Positions 51,306 to 59,961 of a stretch of 64,000 nt of DNA are shown piece after piece. Position 1 is the stretch's first letter; every line of letters starts with the position of its first letter. The translations under genes and the position numbers were made by a program. Source of the DNA: Agitococcus sp. (GTDB lineage: Bacteria > Pseudomonadota > Gammaproteobacteria > Pseudomonadales > Moraxellaceae). The DNA lies in assembly GCA_030646715.1 (NCBI GenBank), contig JAUSLJ010000003.1, positions 1 to 64,000 of the forward strand, read 5' to 3'. The notes under the pieces are model-generated. The model was given only the letters and a program-made list of their open reading frames with translations. It made no database searches and was not told the origin of the DNA.

Positions 51306-51415
51306 TACGGGACCTAAAAATTAAGAGTATCTAAGAAGGGATAAGCGTAAGATATCATACCAGAAACATACTTGGTGCCGCAGAAAGAAACGTAGCGAAC
51401 ATGCGGGGCACCGCG

Positions 51416-52027
51416 TTAGAACCGGACACCCGTTAATACCCAAGACAGCTGTCGCCTGTTGAACACTAGCGAAATTGTCTCCGACATGGCAGTCTGTCCG
51501 TCAATCCGAATGACGAACACGTCGAAGCTTTCATAGCCCATATGAATTTGGCTGAAGTCTACTTTCGGCTTCCCCCCAATATCTAGGCGAGCAAAAGGCG
51601 TGCCGGTCATAGGTTCCCGCTGAACCGCTAAGAACGTTGCTAACCCCTGAGGGGTGACTACGGAATTGACAACATAGCTAGCAACGGAACCAGCCACGGA
51701 TTTTTCCTCCGACACGCCACCGGTCATTTTATATAAGACCGCATCCTTTGCACTTTGACGTAGGGCAGTAAAGTCGATGTAGGACTCTAGAACGCCCGTA
51801 TTTTGCTTTTGATAGGCGATAGCGATATTCCAGATTGCCACATAAGGAGTCGCATAGCTTGTGGTCAGTATGGCAATGCACAGCGACAGTATGTTGTATC
51901 CCATTTTTTGATTAACGCGAGGCCAAAAATTGCTAAAGGCAAGTCGAAATAGGCTAAAAACCAAAATGAAGCACAACGCCAATTTAAGGGTGTAAGAGAG
52001 TAGCTGTAACGAGTGAAGGCTAGGCAT
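51416..52027 (-). CDS. DUF2939-like membrane-anchored protein
   Basis: 203 residues from ATG 52027 (GGATATCCC); the longer frame runs over the GCTATACTT core at 52051-52056. Two hydrophobic segments lie at about 10-30 and 45-70, followed by YIDFTALRQSAKDAVLYKM, the DUF2939 signature (VDF-x-ALR-x-S-x-K), and a late VVTPQGLATFL block. DUF2939 proteins are small periplasmic-facing anchored proteins of unknown role in proteobacteria. Confidence 0.72.
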   Translation of the reverse strand: MPSLHSLQLLSYTLKLALCFILVFSLFRLAFSNFWPRVNQKMGYNILSLCIAILTTSYATPYVAIWNIAIAYQKQNTGVLESYIDFTALRQSAKDAVLYKMTGGVSEEKSVAGSVASYVVNSVVTPQGLATFLAVQREPMTGTPFARLDIGGKPKVDFSQIHMGYESFDVFVIRIDGQTAMSETISLVFNRRQLSWVLTGVRF

Positions 52028-52085
52028 GGGATATCCAGAAGAATACGCAAGTATAGCTAAACTATTTAGACGTAAAACGGGAGTG

Positions 52086-52091
52086 CTATAC
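52086..52091 (+). promoter_or_regulatory. GCTATAC-type promoter core
   Basis: GTGCTATACCTCACATAGG, 60 bases before the start at 52151; close to the opposing core at 52051. Confidence 0.6.
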
Positions 52092-52150
52092 CTCACATAG
52101 GCCCCTTTTTTGATAGCTTGCTATCTCTCCCTCTCTTTTAGGAAAATACT

Positions 52151-52384
52151 ATGACTATTCCGCGTTCTTCCGTTTACCGGACACACGTGAAAACATTTGC
52201 GCTCTCGCAGACGCTCATGGGCGATTGGCGACTTCTCCGGCTTCTGCCCGCCTATCGTACGGCAGCCTCTACGCAAATACGCAACAATACTGCGGTGGCG
52301 GTCAAGTTAGCACGTCGCAATGGAACCGCGTTGCCGAGTGGCCCTTTTCGTAATATTGTCTCGTCAATGCCCAGTTTTATTTAA
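52151..52384 (+). CDS. Hypothetical basic protein, 77 aa
   Basis: ATG behind TTAGGAAAATACT. Arg-rich and helical (GDWRLLRLLPAYRTAASTQI). Single unit with its own promoter and terminator. No family recognised. Confidence 0.62.
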   Translation: MTIPRSSVYRTHVKTFALSQTLMGDWRLLRLLPAYRTAASTQIRNNTAVAVKLARRNGTALPSGPFRNIVSSMPSFI

Positions 52385-52388
52385 TTCC

Positions 52389-52421
52389 AAGCACCCCTTT
52401 TTTTCAGGGGTGCTTTTCTTT
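52389..52421 (+). terminator. Rho-independent terminator
   Basis: AAGCACCCC/GGGGTGCTT stem and T-rich tail. Confidence 0.8.
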
Positions 52422-52493
52422 TGTGAGAGGCGGCTATGGTCCTGCCGAAGAAATTGTATTGGCTATACTAAATTTAATCTAAGAAAGCGTTTT

Positions 52494-52898
52494 ATGAATC
52501 GTATCGCGATTTTCCTCACTTCTTTAAGCTTGTTCTCGAGCGCGGCTATTGCCGACTCCGTCACCCGAGCCTCGCAGGCTAGCGCCCTCGGGGGCTTATC
52601 AATGGTCACGGGGTCTCTGGGGGTTATGGCCTCTCCGATTATTTTGGTGAGCGACGTACTCGACACGGTAGTTAAGTCCAGTACGATGCGAGTCGAAGTT
52701 ACGACGGCAACGGGGGCAAAAGAAATAATTGTGCTGCCCCGGGGAATAGTGGAAAAAACACAGCTGAAAAAAGAGGATGAGCTCGCGATGCAGCCCGCCA
52801 AGTCAGGTGCGCTTTTAACAAAGAATGGCGTTCCTCTTGCGTATGTGGTGACGCCCGCGAATGCTAATTTGACGCGCAGTTATGAACTGGCGCACTAA
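52494..52898 (+). CDS. Exported hypothetical protein, 134 aa
   Basis: Signal peptide RIAIFLTSLSLFSSAAIA, cleavage likely after AIA near residue 20. The mature part has a hydrophobic Gly/Ala stretch and a strand-rich C-terminus (GVPLAYVVTPAN). It overlaps the DUF2145 gene by 17 bases, and both appear to be periplasmic partners. GCTATACT core at 52463. Confidence 0.7.
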   Translation: MNRIAIFLTSLSLFSSAAIADSVTRASQASALGGLSMVTGSLGVMASPIILVSDVLDTVVKSSTMRVEVTTATGAKEIIVLPRGIVEKTQLKKEDELAMQPAKSGALLTKNGVPLAYVVTPANANLTRSYELAH

Positions 52899-53709
52899 GT
52901 TTCAAGTGGTTTTACTTGTTGCCGCGCTAGGAGCGGCAACCGACGTGGCCTATGCCGGACGAGCCTGTGAGGACGTTGTCATTGACCCTACGAAAACAAT
53001 GGTGGCGTTTGATACCGCCCTTTCCTTGGCTCATACATTGGACCAGACTGGGCAGGACCTAGTCATTCTTGCACGGCAAGGACAAAATCTAGAAAAATAT
53101 GGAGTGACGTTCTCACATGCCGCCTTTGCGGTCAAGACAGAGGGCGGCTGGCGTGTTTATCACGACTTAAACAACTGTGGCACGGCACGCTCCACGTTAT
53201 TTGTGCAGGGCCTTGCCGACTTTCTAGCCGATGACCTTATTTCGAAGCAAGTGGCGATGGTCATACCGGCGCCTTGGCTACAAGCACGCTTACAACAAGT
53301 CCTGGCAGCCAAAGAAGAGCAATTTAGGATGCACGAAACGGCCTACAGTGCTGTGGCGTATCCTTTCTCTGTCGAGTATCAAAACTCAAACGGATGGCTG
53401 CTTGAAACCTATGCAAGGGCAGCCGCGGAGGTGGTGCTGACTAATCGAAGTGACGCACAACAATGGCTGCAGACCGCAGGATATGTGCCTAGTGTGATTG
53501 AACTTGGGCTGTTGACACGCCTTGGCGCACGTATGTTCAAAGCGAACGTGTCATTCGATGACCAACCTTCTCATTTGCGGTGGCAAGGGAAAATTACGGC
53601 CAGTACGGGAGATTCCGTGCTGCAATTTGTATCCCAAGGAGCCATGACCAATGGAACCTGCCACCATGGAAAATTTAATGACGCGGTTTGTCTCATGTCG
53701 CCCGATTAA
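52882..53709 (+). CDS. DUF2145 periplasmic protein
   Basis: 275 residues. Signal peptide VVLLVAALGAATDVAYA. Then QDLVILARQGQNLEKYGVTF with SHAAFAVK, WRVYHDLNNCGTARSTLFVQ, GLADFLADDL, YSAVAYPFSVEYQNSNGWLL and LETYARAA follow the DUF2145 family block by block. The family is common in beta- and gammaproteobacteria and has a conserved His/Cys arrangement resembling a papain-like (NlpC-type) fold, as inferred here from H, C and N/D motifs. Expression is coupled to the preceding gene. Confidence 0.85.
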   Translation: MNWRTKFQVVLLVAALGAATDVAYAGRACEDVVIDPTKTMVAFDTALSLAHTLDQTGQDLVILARQGQNLEKYGVTFSHAAFAVKTEGGWRVYHDLNNCGTARSTLFVQGLADFLADDLISKQVAMVIPAPWLQARLQQVLAAKEEQFRMHETAYSAVAYPFSVEYQNSNGWLLETYARAAAEVVLTNRSDAQQWLQTAGYVPSVIELGLLTRLGARMFKANVSFDDQPSHLRWQGKITASTGDSVLQFVSQGAMTNGTCHHGKFNDAVCLMSPD

Positions 53710-53812
53710 TGCAATGAAGCGCCTTGGGGAAATGGCGGGGGTTATTGCCCGTTATCCTTAAACCAGCGCCTATTCCTGGCATATGCCTTTCTCTATTTCT
53801 TCGGAATTTATC

Positions 53813-54880
53813 ATGCTTTCCTTAACAAAAATCATCCGGGTGTTAATGCTAGTGCCGGCTGTCGTCTCATTCAACGCGATAGCGGCCAGCTACACTTATT
53901 TTAAGGCTATACCGGGTTTGCAAGTAACCGGAAGCTCGAGCAGTACACTTAATTATGCCCAGTTGCCTTTGGCTTTTGGCAGCATTGCGCTAGGAACGCA
54001 CGCGCTGGCGCAAAGTGTCCACCTGACAAATAGTGGCACTGGCACCGTGAGTCTGGCAAGTATCAGTCTCACTCAAGCCAATGGGTTCACACAGCAGCAT
54101 AACTGTGGTTCCAGTTTGGCGGTAGGCGCTTCCTGTACCGTGACCGTCAATTTCGAGGCGCGTATAGCGGGATTAACTAGGAACGTGCTACAGGTGGCAT
54201 CCAATGCTTCGGCAACCCCTATGGAAGTTGCTTTGTCAGGGATGGGAGTGGATATGGCGAATGCCCTTACCCTGGCTCCCGGTATTTTGTCTTTCGGCTG
54301 GGTTCCCGTAGGTATGACAGGCACCGCAACTGTTACCCTACATAATACGGCAAGCCTTAGCGGAGCCCTTCTGATTGGCACGCCGACGGTGCCTTTTACT
54401 AGGGTAAGCACTACCTGCCCTGATGTTCTGGCCCCCGGAAATTCCTGCAACATTGTACTCGGCCTCACTCCTATGGCAGTACAAGCAGCGCTCAGTAGCA
54501 TTTCTATTGCTTTTGGCCCCAATGCACATAGTAGTAATTTAGTCCTTCAAGGGGATGGCGCCATTCCGACTTTCACGCAAGGAGGCTTGACGTGGGCGGC
54601 ACCTCAAGACATGTATTGGAATAGCTACGATACCCAAATTCCATGCCAAGGGTTAAGCATTAACGGAGCGGGAGGATGGCGGCTTCCGACATTGGTTGAA
54701 ATGCAAAGCGCCCGCAATGTAAAAGGGCTGCCCTTTTTAACGACGCAAGGGTGGACCGACAAATATCTATGGTCCAGCAATACAGCGGATGCGACGACCG
54801 TGTATGCCTATGATGTTGCTAACAATGTGACGCGTACACGTCAACGAGGGGTTGAAGCACCAGGCGTTTGTGTGAAATAG
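53813..54880 (+). CDS. Exported protein with two choice-of-anchor Ig-like domains and an Lcl-type end
   Basis: 355 residues from ATG 53813. Signal peptide (IIRVLMLVPAVVSFNAIA). Two repeats of an ASH/HYDIN-like Ig domain follow: LAFGSIALGTHALAQSVHLT with CGSSLAVGASCTVTVNF, and LSFGWVPVGMTGTATVTLHN with CPDVLAPGNSC. A C-terminal part with GGWRLPTLVEMQSA and YLWSSN recalls the Lcl/DUF1566 family. Probably a secreted or surface protein binding ligands. A terminator follows. Confidence 0.76.
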   Translation: MLSLTKIIRVLMLVPAVVSFNAIAASYTYFKAIPGLQVTGSSSSTLNYAQLPLAFGSIALGTHALAQSVHLTNSGTGTVSLASISLTQANGFTQQHNCGSSLAVGASCTVTVNFEARIAGLTRNVLQVASNASATPMEVALSGMGVDMANALTLAPGILSFGWVPVGMTGTATVTLHNTASLSGALLIGTPTVPFTRVSTTCPDVLAPGNSCNIVLGLTPMAVQAALSSISIAFGPNAHSSNLVLQGDGAIPTFTQGGLTWAAPQDMYWNSYDTQIPCQGLSINGAGGWRLPTLVEMQSARNVKGLPFLTTQGWTDKYLWSSNTADATTVYAYDVANNVTRTRQRGVEAPGVCVK

Positions 54881-54900
54881 AAATGATGTTCTTAACGTTA

Positions 54901-54934
54901 AAAAGCCCCTTCATCGCGAGATAAAGGGGCTTAA
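54901..54934. terminator. Bidirectional terminator
   Basis: AAAGCCCCTT/AAGGGGCTT hairpin between convergent genes. Confidence 0.8.
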
Positions 54935-54935
54935 A

Positions 54936-55613
54936 TCAGTGCGCTACATCTACTTCCAAGGCAGGAGGGGTAAGGGTAAGCGTAAATTGGTTAGTGTCAA
55001 AATGATATTGGCATACGCGAACCACATTCGTATCCGGTTCTCGAGTGCTACGCCATCCAAAGGGACGTTCCACCAATTGTTCTAATAAGTGGAGTGCGTT
55101 GAGCTTGACGTTTTTGCCACAATTGGTGGCCGAATCTTCTGCATAGTCGTCCGAGTATTTTCCGGTGCAGACTAAGTGTAAAAACTGATTATTGGCCAAG
55201 GCTCTTTTCGCATGCAGTAACGTCCATTTGTCAGGGATTGTGGGTAAAGGTTTGAGCTGATGCAGCGCAAACGGACTAAATACTCGATGGGCTGGGATGT
55301 GTTCCACCGTCATCTCGTACGCCGGATGCGTATGGGCACCGTCAGGTAACTCGAGGTATCGGGCCATGTCTAAAAAAGCCTGAAAATTGACAAAGGTCTC
55401 GAGCAAATAGCGCATCATGGATGTCTCCAAATTAAAGGAAAATCGGAGATGCTTACAGAACTTTCGCGCCTGCATGGCATTGTCTAACCAGGTAATGGAA
55501 ATACAGCCGCCGATGAGTTGAAAGCAGATATTTTCGTCTTGGATGTATAGCACCCCCATACTGGTTGTCCAATGAGGGAGCACTTGTTGTGTTGGTACGA
55601 TGGTAAACGTCAT
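54936..55613 (-). CDS. Hypothetical protein, 225 aa; paralogue of 49352-50056
   Basis: Shares SPFALHQLKPLPTIPDKWTL, HAKRALANNQFLHLVCTGKY then SDDYAEDS, and VCQYHFDTNQFTLTLTP with the paralogue; the first 100 residues are more diverged. ATG behind TAAGGACAT. The variant core GCTACACTAAATAGG lies about 70 bases upstream on the minus strand. Function unknown. Confidence 0.74.
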   Translation of the reverse strand: MTFTIVPTQQVLPHWTTSMGVLYIQDENICFQLIGGCISITWLDNAMQARKFCKHLRFSFNLETSMMRYLLETFVNFQAFLDMARYLELPDGAHTHPAYEMTVEHIPAHRVFSPFALHQLKPLPTIPDKWTLLHAKRALANNQFLHLVCTGKYSDDYAEDSATNCGKNVKLNALHLLEQLVERPFGWRSTREPDTNVVRVCQYHFDTNQFTLTLTPPALEVDVAH

Positions 55614-55736
55614 ATGTCCTTAGTCTTTTTAAGTTCGAGGGAGCCTATCAGGTGCGATGCTGTCGATTGGCAAGATAACTGGCCTATTTAGTGTAGCGAC
55701 CCGGACAGCCTTAATTTTTGCACCCACTTAAGTAAA

Positions 55737-55766
55737 AAAACTCTCCGGACGATAGTCGGGAGAGTT
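55737..55766 (-). terminator. Rho-independent terminator
   Basis: AACTCTCC/GGGAGAGTT hairpin with T run on the minus strand. Confidence 0.75.
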
Positions 55767-55787
55767 AATGAATAATTAAAACGAAGC

Positions 55788-56021
55788 TTATCTGTAAAAC
55801 CGTCGGCTAACCTTACCATGGAGCATGTTCCCATTCGGGTCGATACGCCAGTACAACGGGGAGTGGCTCATACCGTCGCAATAGTAGGTGGTTTCATCGT
55901 CGATTGCCACATGTGTCGCGTGGCATTCTTTATTGCACTTGGGGCATTCCAACGGAGGCGCTAGTAACACTTTAAGCGTTTGTCTGGAAGTCCATCCTGC
56001 TAGTTGTATCACATTGGACAT
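55788..56021 (-). CDS. Small zinc-ribbon protein, 77 aa
   Basis: CPKCNKECH and YYCDGMSH give a likely zinc site in the middle (residues 26-56). ATG behind AAAGGCAACGCT, 12 bases after the upstream gene's stop, so the two form an operon. Function unknown. Confidence 0.65.
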   Translation of the reverse strand: MSNVIQLAGWTSRQTLKVLLAPPLECPKCNKECHATHVAIDDETTYYCDGMSHSPLYWRIDPNGNMLHGKVSRRFYR

Positions 56022-56033
56022 AGCGTTGCCTTT

Positions 56034-56813
56034 TTAAAGGGTGGATGCAGTAACCGGGCTTGCTTGCACTTTTGCTTTCTTGGCTGGCTTAAGGATGGTG
56101 ACGGTTGCTACGCGCGCCAAGCTTGAGTCGCACCGTTGTTCGATAACATCTAAGACGTCCAAAAAAGTCACATTGGTATCGACATCCTCAAGGAGCGACG
56201 ATGGCGGGCTAGGCGTAAAGTGGACGTCATAAGTATCGGCACCCAAAATGAGTTCGATGGTAACTTTGCCTTCAAATTTAGAACCTTTAACATCGAAGGA
56301 CAGCGTAGGATTTACACAACTGCTTTCAGACGATGTTCCCGTAAAATTACTGTAATTTAAGTCACTAAGCAAATGCAGTCCACGTCGGCCATCAGGCAAG
56401 CGCAATTCGGAAAGCTGCCGGGTCATCTCGTTAATGTAAGCGTCTTCCACAGGAGGTTTGAGCATTTTTCGTCCGAAACTAAGACTTTTAATGCCGGGCA
56501 CGGTGCTAACGTCCTTTACTTCTGTACCTTCAAATCCCGGAAAGCTAATTTCCACTTTGTCGCCAATGTTCCAGCGGACCTTTGGAGATAAGTCAGCCAA
56601 GGCATAGCCATGAAAAGTGTTCACCCCCGTTTTGAGCACAACCACGCCTTCCATCTGGCAAATAATAACGCCGATTGAGGGTTTCCTTTTCGCTTCGTTA
56701 CAGAGGATGCTATGCGCTGGTTTATGCTGGATGTAAAGGTATTTGTAATTAGAGTAGCGGGAGCCGGCTAATGCCGCGATGGCGGCGGACTGGATAACTT
56801 GTTGTGGTGTCAT
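56034..56813 (-). CDS. Hypothetical protein, 259 aa
   Basis: Short helix (QQVIQSAAIAALAG) then beta-rich parts, including KVRWNIGDKVEISFPGFEGT, which suggests a barrel; basic C-terminal tail (KPAKKAKVQAS). ATG behind AAAGGAAATC. Promoter core CCTATACTAGG at 56844-56849 (minus). No family recognised. Confidence 0.68.
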   Translation of the reverse strand: MTPQQVIQSAAIAALAGSRYSNYKYLYIQHKPAHSILCNEAKRKPSIGVIICQMEGVVVLKTGVNTFHGYALADLSPKVRWNIGDKVEISFPGFEGTEVKDVSTVPGIKSLSFGRKMLKPPVEDAYINEMTRQLSELRLPDGRRGLHLLSDLNYSNFTGTSSESSCVNPTLSFDVKGSKFEGKVTIELILGADTYDVHFTPSPPSSLLEDVDTNVTFLDVLDVIEQRCDSSLARVATVTILKPAKKAKVQASPVTASTL

Positions 56814-56883
56814 GATTTCCTTTTTTTGTGAAGTACCTGCCTAGTATAGGAACGCAACGTTGAGCAACTGTGCCGCGCATCCT

Positions 56884-56923
56884 CCGACTACAGCGCGCAG
56901 CGTTTAGTCGCGGGAGTATTCAC
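56884..56923 (+). repeat. Solo IS605-type right end, copy 2
   Basis: Forty bases with one mismatch to 455-494, including the CGACTA/TAGTCG stem and the terminal GGGAGTATTCAC. No transposase or left end is nearby. It lies seven bases from the stop of the hydroxylase gene. A remnant or minimal mobile end. Confidence 0.75.
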
Positions 56924-56930
56924 TAAGGCG

Positions 56931-58103
56931 TTATCGTTTTTTAAAAGGATGCGCTTGCTGTTTCAAAAAGCCATTTGGCATGTAATCGCCCACAACGCCA
57001 TATTTTTCAGGAAAAGCTTTATCGGTTTTTACTGCAGTGCCAAACAAGTAATCGATGAAGGCAAAATGCGCCGCATAGTTTTTGTCGATGGCGGCTGCAT
57101 CGGAAGAATGATGCCAATGGTGAAAGTCTGGCGTGACGATAAGGTACTTTAACGGACCCCAAGGGAGGTGCACATTGGCATGATTAAATACCGCCTGGAA
57201 CCCCACAATGAGAATATAGGTGTCAATGACCGATTTTTCGAGGCCTAACGCGAACAAAGGGGCGAGCACGCAAACACGGGTGAGAATTAGTTCAAGCGTA
57301 TGCTGCCTGGACCCTGCAATCCAGTCCATGATTTTCGCGGAGTGATGCACCGCGTGGAATCGCCAAAGAAAGGATACTTCGTGATAGGCCCGATGCGCCC
57401 CGTATTCCGCCAAATCGGCGACTAGCAAACACAATAAAAGTTGGGGGAAAAACGGGATATTTGCGATAGCGGCCTGAAAGTCAGCGGGGCCAATCACCAG
57501 CAATAAGCGATGAATGAAGTAATTGACGATAAGCAAGAACAAGCCGACCAATAAGTGATTGACGCAAAAGTGCACTAAATCGGTCTGCCACTCTTTGCGA
57601 AAAACTTGCTGTTTCGTATACAAAGGAAACAGTTTTTCCAGCATGACAAAAATAGTGGTGGAACCAAGTAAATCGAGAATAAACCAGTCCAATCCAAGGT
57701 ACGGCGTGTGGTCTGGAAACGCACCTACTGGCACCTTAGAGCCCCCCATGGCCACCGCAAGCAGGACCATTGCAAACGAACCAATATTAATTGTGCGATA
57801 TCTGTCTAAGAGAATATTACATAGAGCGAGAGCGCCCGCCACGAACAACCCAGTGAAAAGCAAATAACGGCACACCGCCACTGAGTAGGCATGCCTTAGC
57901 TCCGGCGTTGTTAAATATTGGGGGTACATAAAAGCCAATACGCCGAGCAAACTTAAGAAACCTAGCACTAACCCCAGTACACTTCCAATCATGCCGGCAC
58001 CCGGGTGTAGCGCCCCGTCACTGTGCAATAGCTGGTGGGTATCGGTGACCACGGCACCGACGAGTCGATGGGGTTTGCGGACAATGTCGCGTTCTACTCT
58101 CAT
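56931..58103 (-). CDS. Fatty-acid hydroxylase / sterol desaturase superfamily membrane protein
   Basis: About 390 residues from ATG 58103; the longer frame upstream overlaps the divergent promoter region. Six or more hydrophobic segments lie between 30 and 250. His boxes HRAYH (about 285), HAVHHS, HANVH and HHWHH are the diiron ligands of the PF04116 fold, which hydroxylates or desaturates lipids with O2. Substrate unknown; membrane lipid modification is likely. A solo IS605 end lies at its 3' end. Confidence 0.83.
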   Translation of the reverse strand: MRVERDIVRKPHRLVGAVVTDTHQLLHSDGALHPGAGMIGSVLGLVLGFLSLLGVLAFMYPQYLTTPELRHAYSVAVCRYLLFTGLFVAGALALCNILLDRYRTINIGSFAMVLLAVAMGGSKVPVGAFPDHTPYLGLDWFILDLLGSTTIFVMLEKLFPLYTKQQVFRKEWQTDLVHFCVNHLLVGLFLLIVNYFIHRLLLVIGPADFQAAIANIPFFPQLLLCLLVADLAEYGAHRAYHEVSFLWRFHAVHHSAKIMDWIAGSRQHTLELILTRVCVLAPLFALGLEKSVIDTYILIVGFQAVFNHANVHLPWGPLKYLIVTPDFHHWHHSSDAAAIDKNYAAHFAFIDYLFGTAVKTDKAFPEKYGVVGDYMPNGFLKQQAHPFKKR

Positions 58104-58218
58104 GAGAATACATCCCGATGTTAAATAACGTATAGCATTTTTGTTTAGGCGGGTTCTCCCCGTTTTTTTAAAAGAGGGCTCACGCTCTATACGTGTAAAC
58201 GAATAGGGTATGCCTTTC

Positions 58219-58560
58219 ATGCAAATATTACACAAACGATTTACGCGGCAACGGTTTAACCGAGAGAGTTTGCAGCCTTTTCTATCTGTAGCATCCGACT
58301 TGAAGAGAGCGATGGTGCGTGCACGAGCTCGAGGCCGGCGTTGCAAGCTAGATAAAGGAACGGGGCTACTGGGGCCAGGCCTGCGGTTTCACAACGGCGC
58401 CCTGATGCTGCCGAAAAAGATAGCATTTACACCGTTGGTGCGTCAACGAACACCGCTCATTCACAAAGTACGACGGAGAAAGAGGCACCTACCTTGTCTA
58501 GTGCTATGGCAGGGTAAATTTCTAAAATTGCTAAAGGGCGCCCCTCGTTACAGTCGATAG
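58219..58560 (+). CDS. Possible very basic protein, 113 aa
   Basis: Arg/Lys-rich throughout (RAMVRARARGRRCKLDKGTG), which suggests nucleic-acid binding if expressed. Starts at 58210 and 58219 are possible; ATAGGG lies before the second. CTATACG at 58187-58192 is upstream. The composition is unusual and the gene lacks a terminator, so confidence is modest. Confidence 0.5.
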   Translation: MQILHKRFTRQRFNRESLQPFLSVASDLKRAMVRARARGRRCKLDKGTGLLGPGLRFHNGALMLPKKIAFTPLVRQRTPLIHKVRRRKRHLPCLVLWQGKFLKLLKGAPRYSR

Positions 58561-58569
58561 TTTGTATGG

Positions 58570-58575
58570 CTATAC
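58570..58575 (+). promoter_or_regulatory. GCTATAC-type promoter core
   Basis: ATGGCTATACCGTG, 70 bases before creA. Confidence 0.55.
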
Positions 58576-58644
58576 CGTGAAGGACAACGGAATTTTCCGG
58601 AGCCTGCCATGCCCTTTCGCTGTTCACCCTAAAGGAATTACACC

Positions 58645-59112
58645 ATGAAAAAAGTATATTTAGCTGTTGGCTTATTGTTTGCCTTCTCCGCACAAGCGGA
58701 CCAACTGGGCGAGGTAAATACCGTTTTTAAATTGATTGGCCCCGACCATAAAATTATTGTGGAAATGTATGATGACCCTCGCGTCAACGGGGTATCTTGT
58801 TATGTGTCACGGGCAAAGACGGGTGGAATAAGTGGCGCACTTGGCCTTGCCACCGATAAAGCAGAGGCATCTATCGCTTGCCGTCAAGTTGGACCTATCT
58901 CATTTATGGCTGGCGCGCTTCCTAAACAAGAAGATATCTTCAGCGAGCGTTTGTCTATTTTGTTCAAGACACTGCACATCGTTCGCATGGTCGACACCAA
59001 ACGTAACACCTTGGTGTACTTGACATACTCAGATAAGTTAATTGGGGGCAGTCCTCAAAATTCGGTTACCGCGGTGCCCGTCGACAAGTCCACCACGATT
59101 CCTGTGAAGTAA
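58645..59112 (+). CDS. creA: CreA family periplasmic protein
   Basis: 155 residues. Signal peptide (VYLAVGLLFAFSAQA), then VNTVFKLIGPDHKIIVEMYD, DPRVNGVSCYVSRAKTGGIS and KRNTLVYLTYSDKLIGGSPQ with NSVTAVPV follow E. coli CreA closely in order and spacing. CreA's function is not established. Its presence on an accessory element is unusual. Ribosome site AAAGGAATTACACC. Terminator at 59121. Confidence 0.93.
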   Translation: MKKVYLAVGLLFAFSAQADQLGEVNTVFKLIGPDHKIIVEMYDDPRVNGVSCYVSRAKTGGISGALGLATDKAEASIACRQVGPISFMAGALPKQEDIFSERLSILFKTLHIVRMVDTKRNTLVYLTYSDKLIGGSPQNSVTAVPVDKSTTIPVK

Positions 59113-59120
59113 CTTAGTTT

Positions 59121-59153
59121 AATTGAGTGGCCGGCGAGGCTGCTCAATTTTTC
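59121..59153 (+). terminator. Rho-independent terminator
   Basis: AATTGAG/CTCAATT stem with T-rich tail after creA. Confidence 0.65.
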
Positions 59154-59238
59154 TCCAAATAGCGCATAAGGCTACCTCTGTTTTCACGGGTAGCGTATGA
59201 GCAACTATGCCGCGCGAAAAGGACGTCCCCGTCCTCGG

Positions 59239-59796
59239 CTATAAAATCAAAATTTTAGAGCCAAATTCTCGCAGTTTTAGCTTGTATTTATCACTGACCG
59301 TGACACCGACGCTATTGAGCAGAGCCACGTGCTGTGTGACGGCGATGGTTCGGATATGGTCAGTAAAAGCAGGAAGGGTGTCGAGGGGTGCCGCTTCCAC
59401 GTATCGATAGAGCTGTGAATTTTGAGCCAGCTGAAATTGTTGGCTTTTTTCGCCTAAGCCATCGCTAAACAGCCATGTCTGAACTTCACAGGTTAGCTTG
59501 TGACCGCGCAACGAAAACTGCGCTTCAATGGCGTGCCAATCAGTCTTAAGGAAATAGTAGGACAACTCGATACCCGGGGCATTAAACCCGGGCTTTTCTG
59601 TTTCTTCGATATAGGCGTCATCCCTGTTTTCTTGACGCATAAAAACCTGCATGGCGGGGCATAAAGCAAACGACCGTTCCATGCTTGCTTTCAATTCAAT
59701 CGTGGAGGCGAGCGCATGCATATCGGACAGCGTCTTGGCGATTTTGCGTGAATGGGCGCAAATTTGGTCAACTGACAAATAAACAGAAGGGAGCAT
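59239..59796 (-). CDS. Hypothetical protein, 185 aa
   Basis: Start at ATG 59796 is preferred to an upstream TTG at 59841 because it leaves a 50-base leader after the GCTATACAG core (59847-59852). Helical first half (VDQICAHSRKIAKTLSDMHA), beta-rich second half. No family recognised. Confidence 0.65.
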   Translation of the reverse strand: MLPSVYLSVDQICAHSRKIAKTLSDMHALASTIELKASMERSFALCPAMQVFMRQENRDDAYIEETEKPGFNAPGIELSYYFLKTDWHAIEAQFSLRGHKLTCEVQTWLFSDGLGEKSQQFQLAQNSQLYRYVEAAPLDTLPAFTDHIRTIAVTQHVALLNSVGVTVSDKYKLKLREFGSKILIL

Positions 59797-59846
59797 AACA
59801 GGCGTATATCCAGTGAGCAACAAGGTAAAGAGAGTATCCAACTGCT

Positions 59847-59852
59847 GTATAG
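59847..59852 (-). promoter_or_regulatory. GCTATAC-type promoter core
   Basis: CTCGCTATACAGC toward 59239-59796. Confidence 0.55.
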
Positions 59853-59921
59853 CGAGTTATTTCTCTGTAGGAATCGGGTTTTGGTGCACTTTAGTATCGC
59901 GGAGGAATCCGGCGTCCGGAC

Positions 59922-59952
59922 AAAAAAACCACGTCCGGGGAGGAGCGTGGTT
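59922..59952 (-). terminator. Rho-independent terminator
   Basis: AACCACG/CGTGGTT hairpin with T run on the minus strand. Confidence 0.7.
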
Positions 59953-59961
59953 GGAATGAAA

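Noticed and set aside
58104-58346. N-terminal extension of the hydroxylase gene
   Set aside because: Arg-rich, overlaps the divergent promoter at 58187 and lacks a ribosome site.
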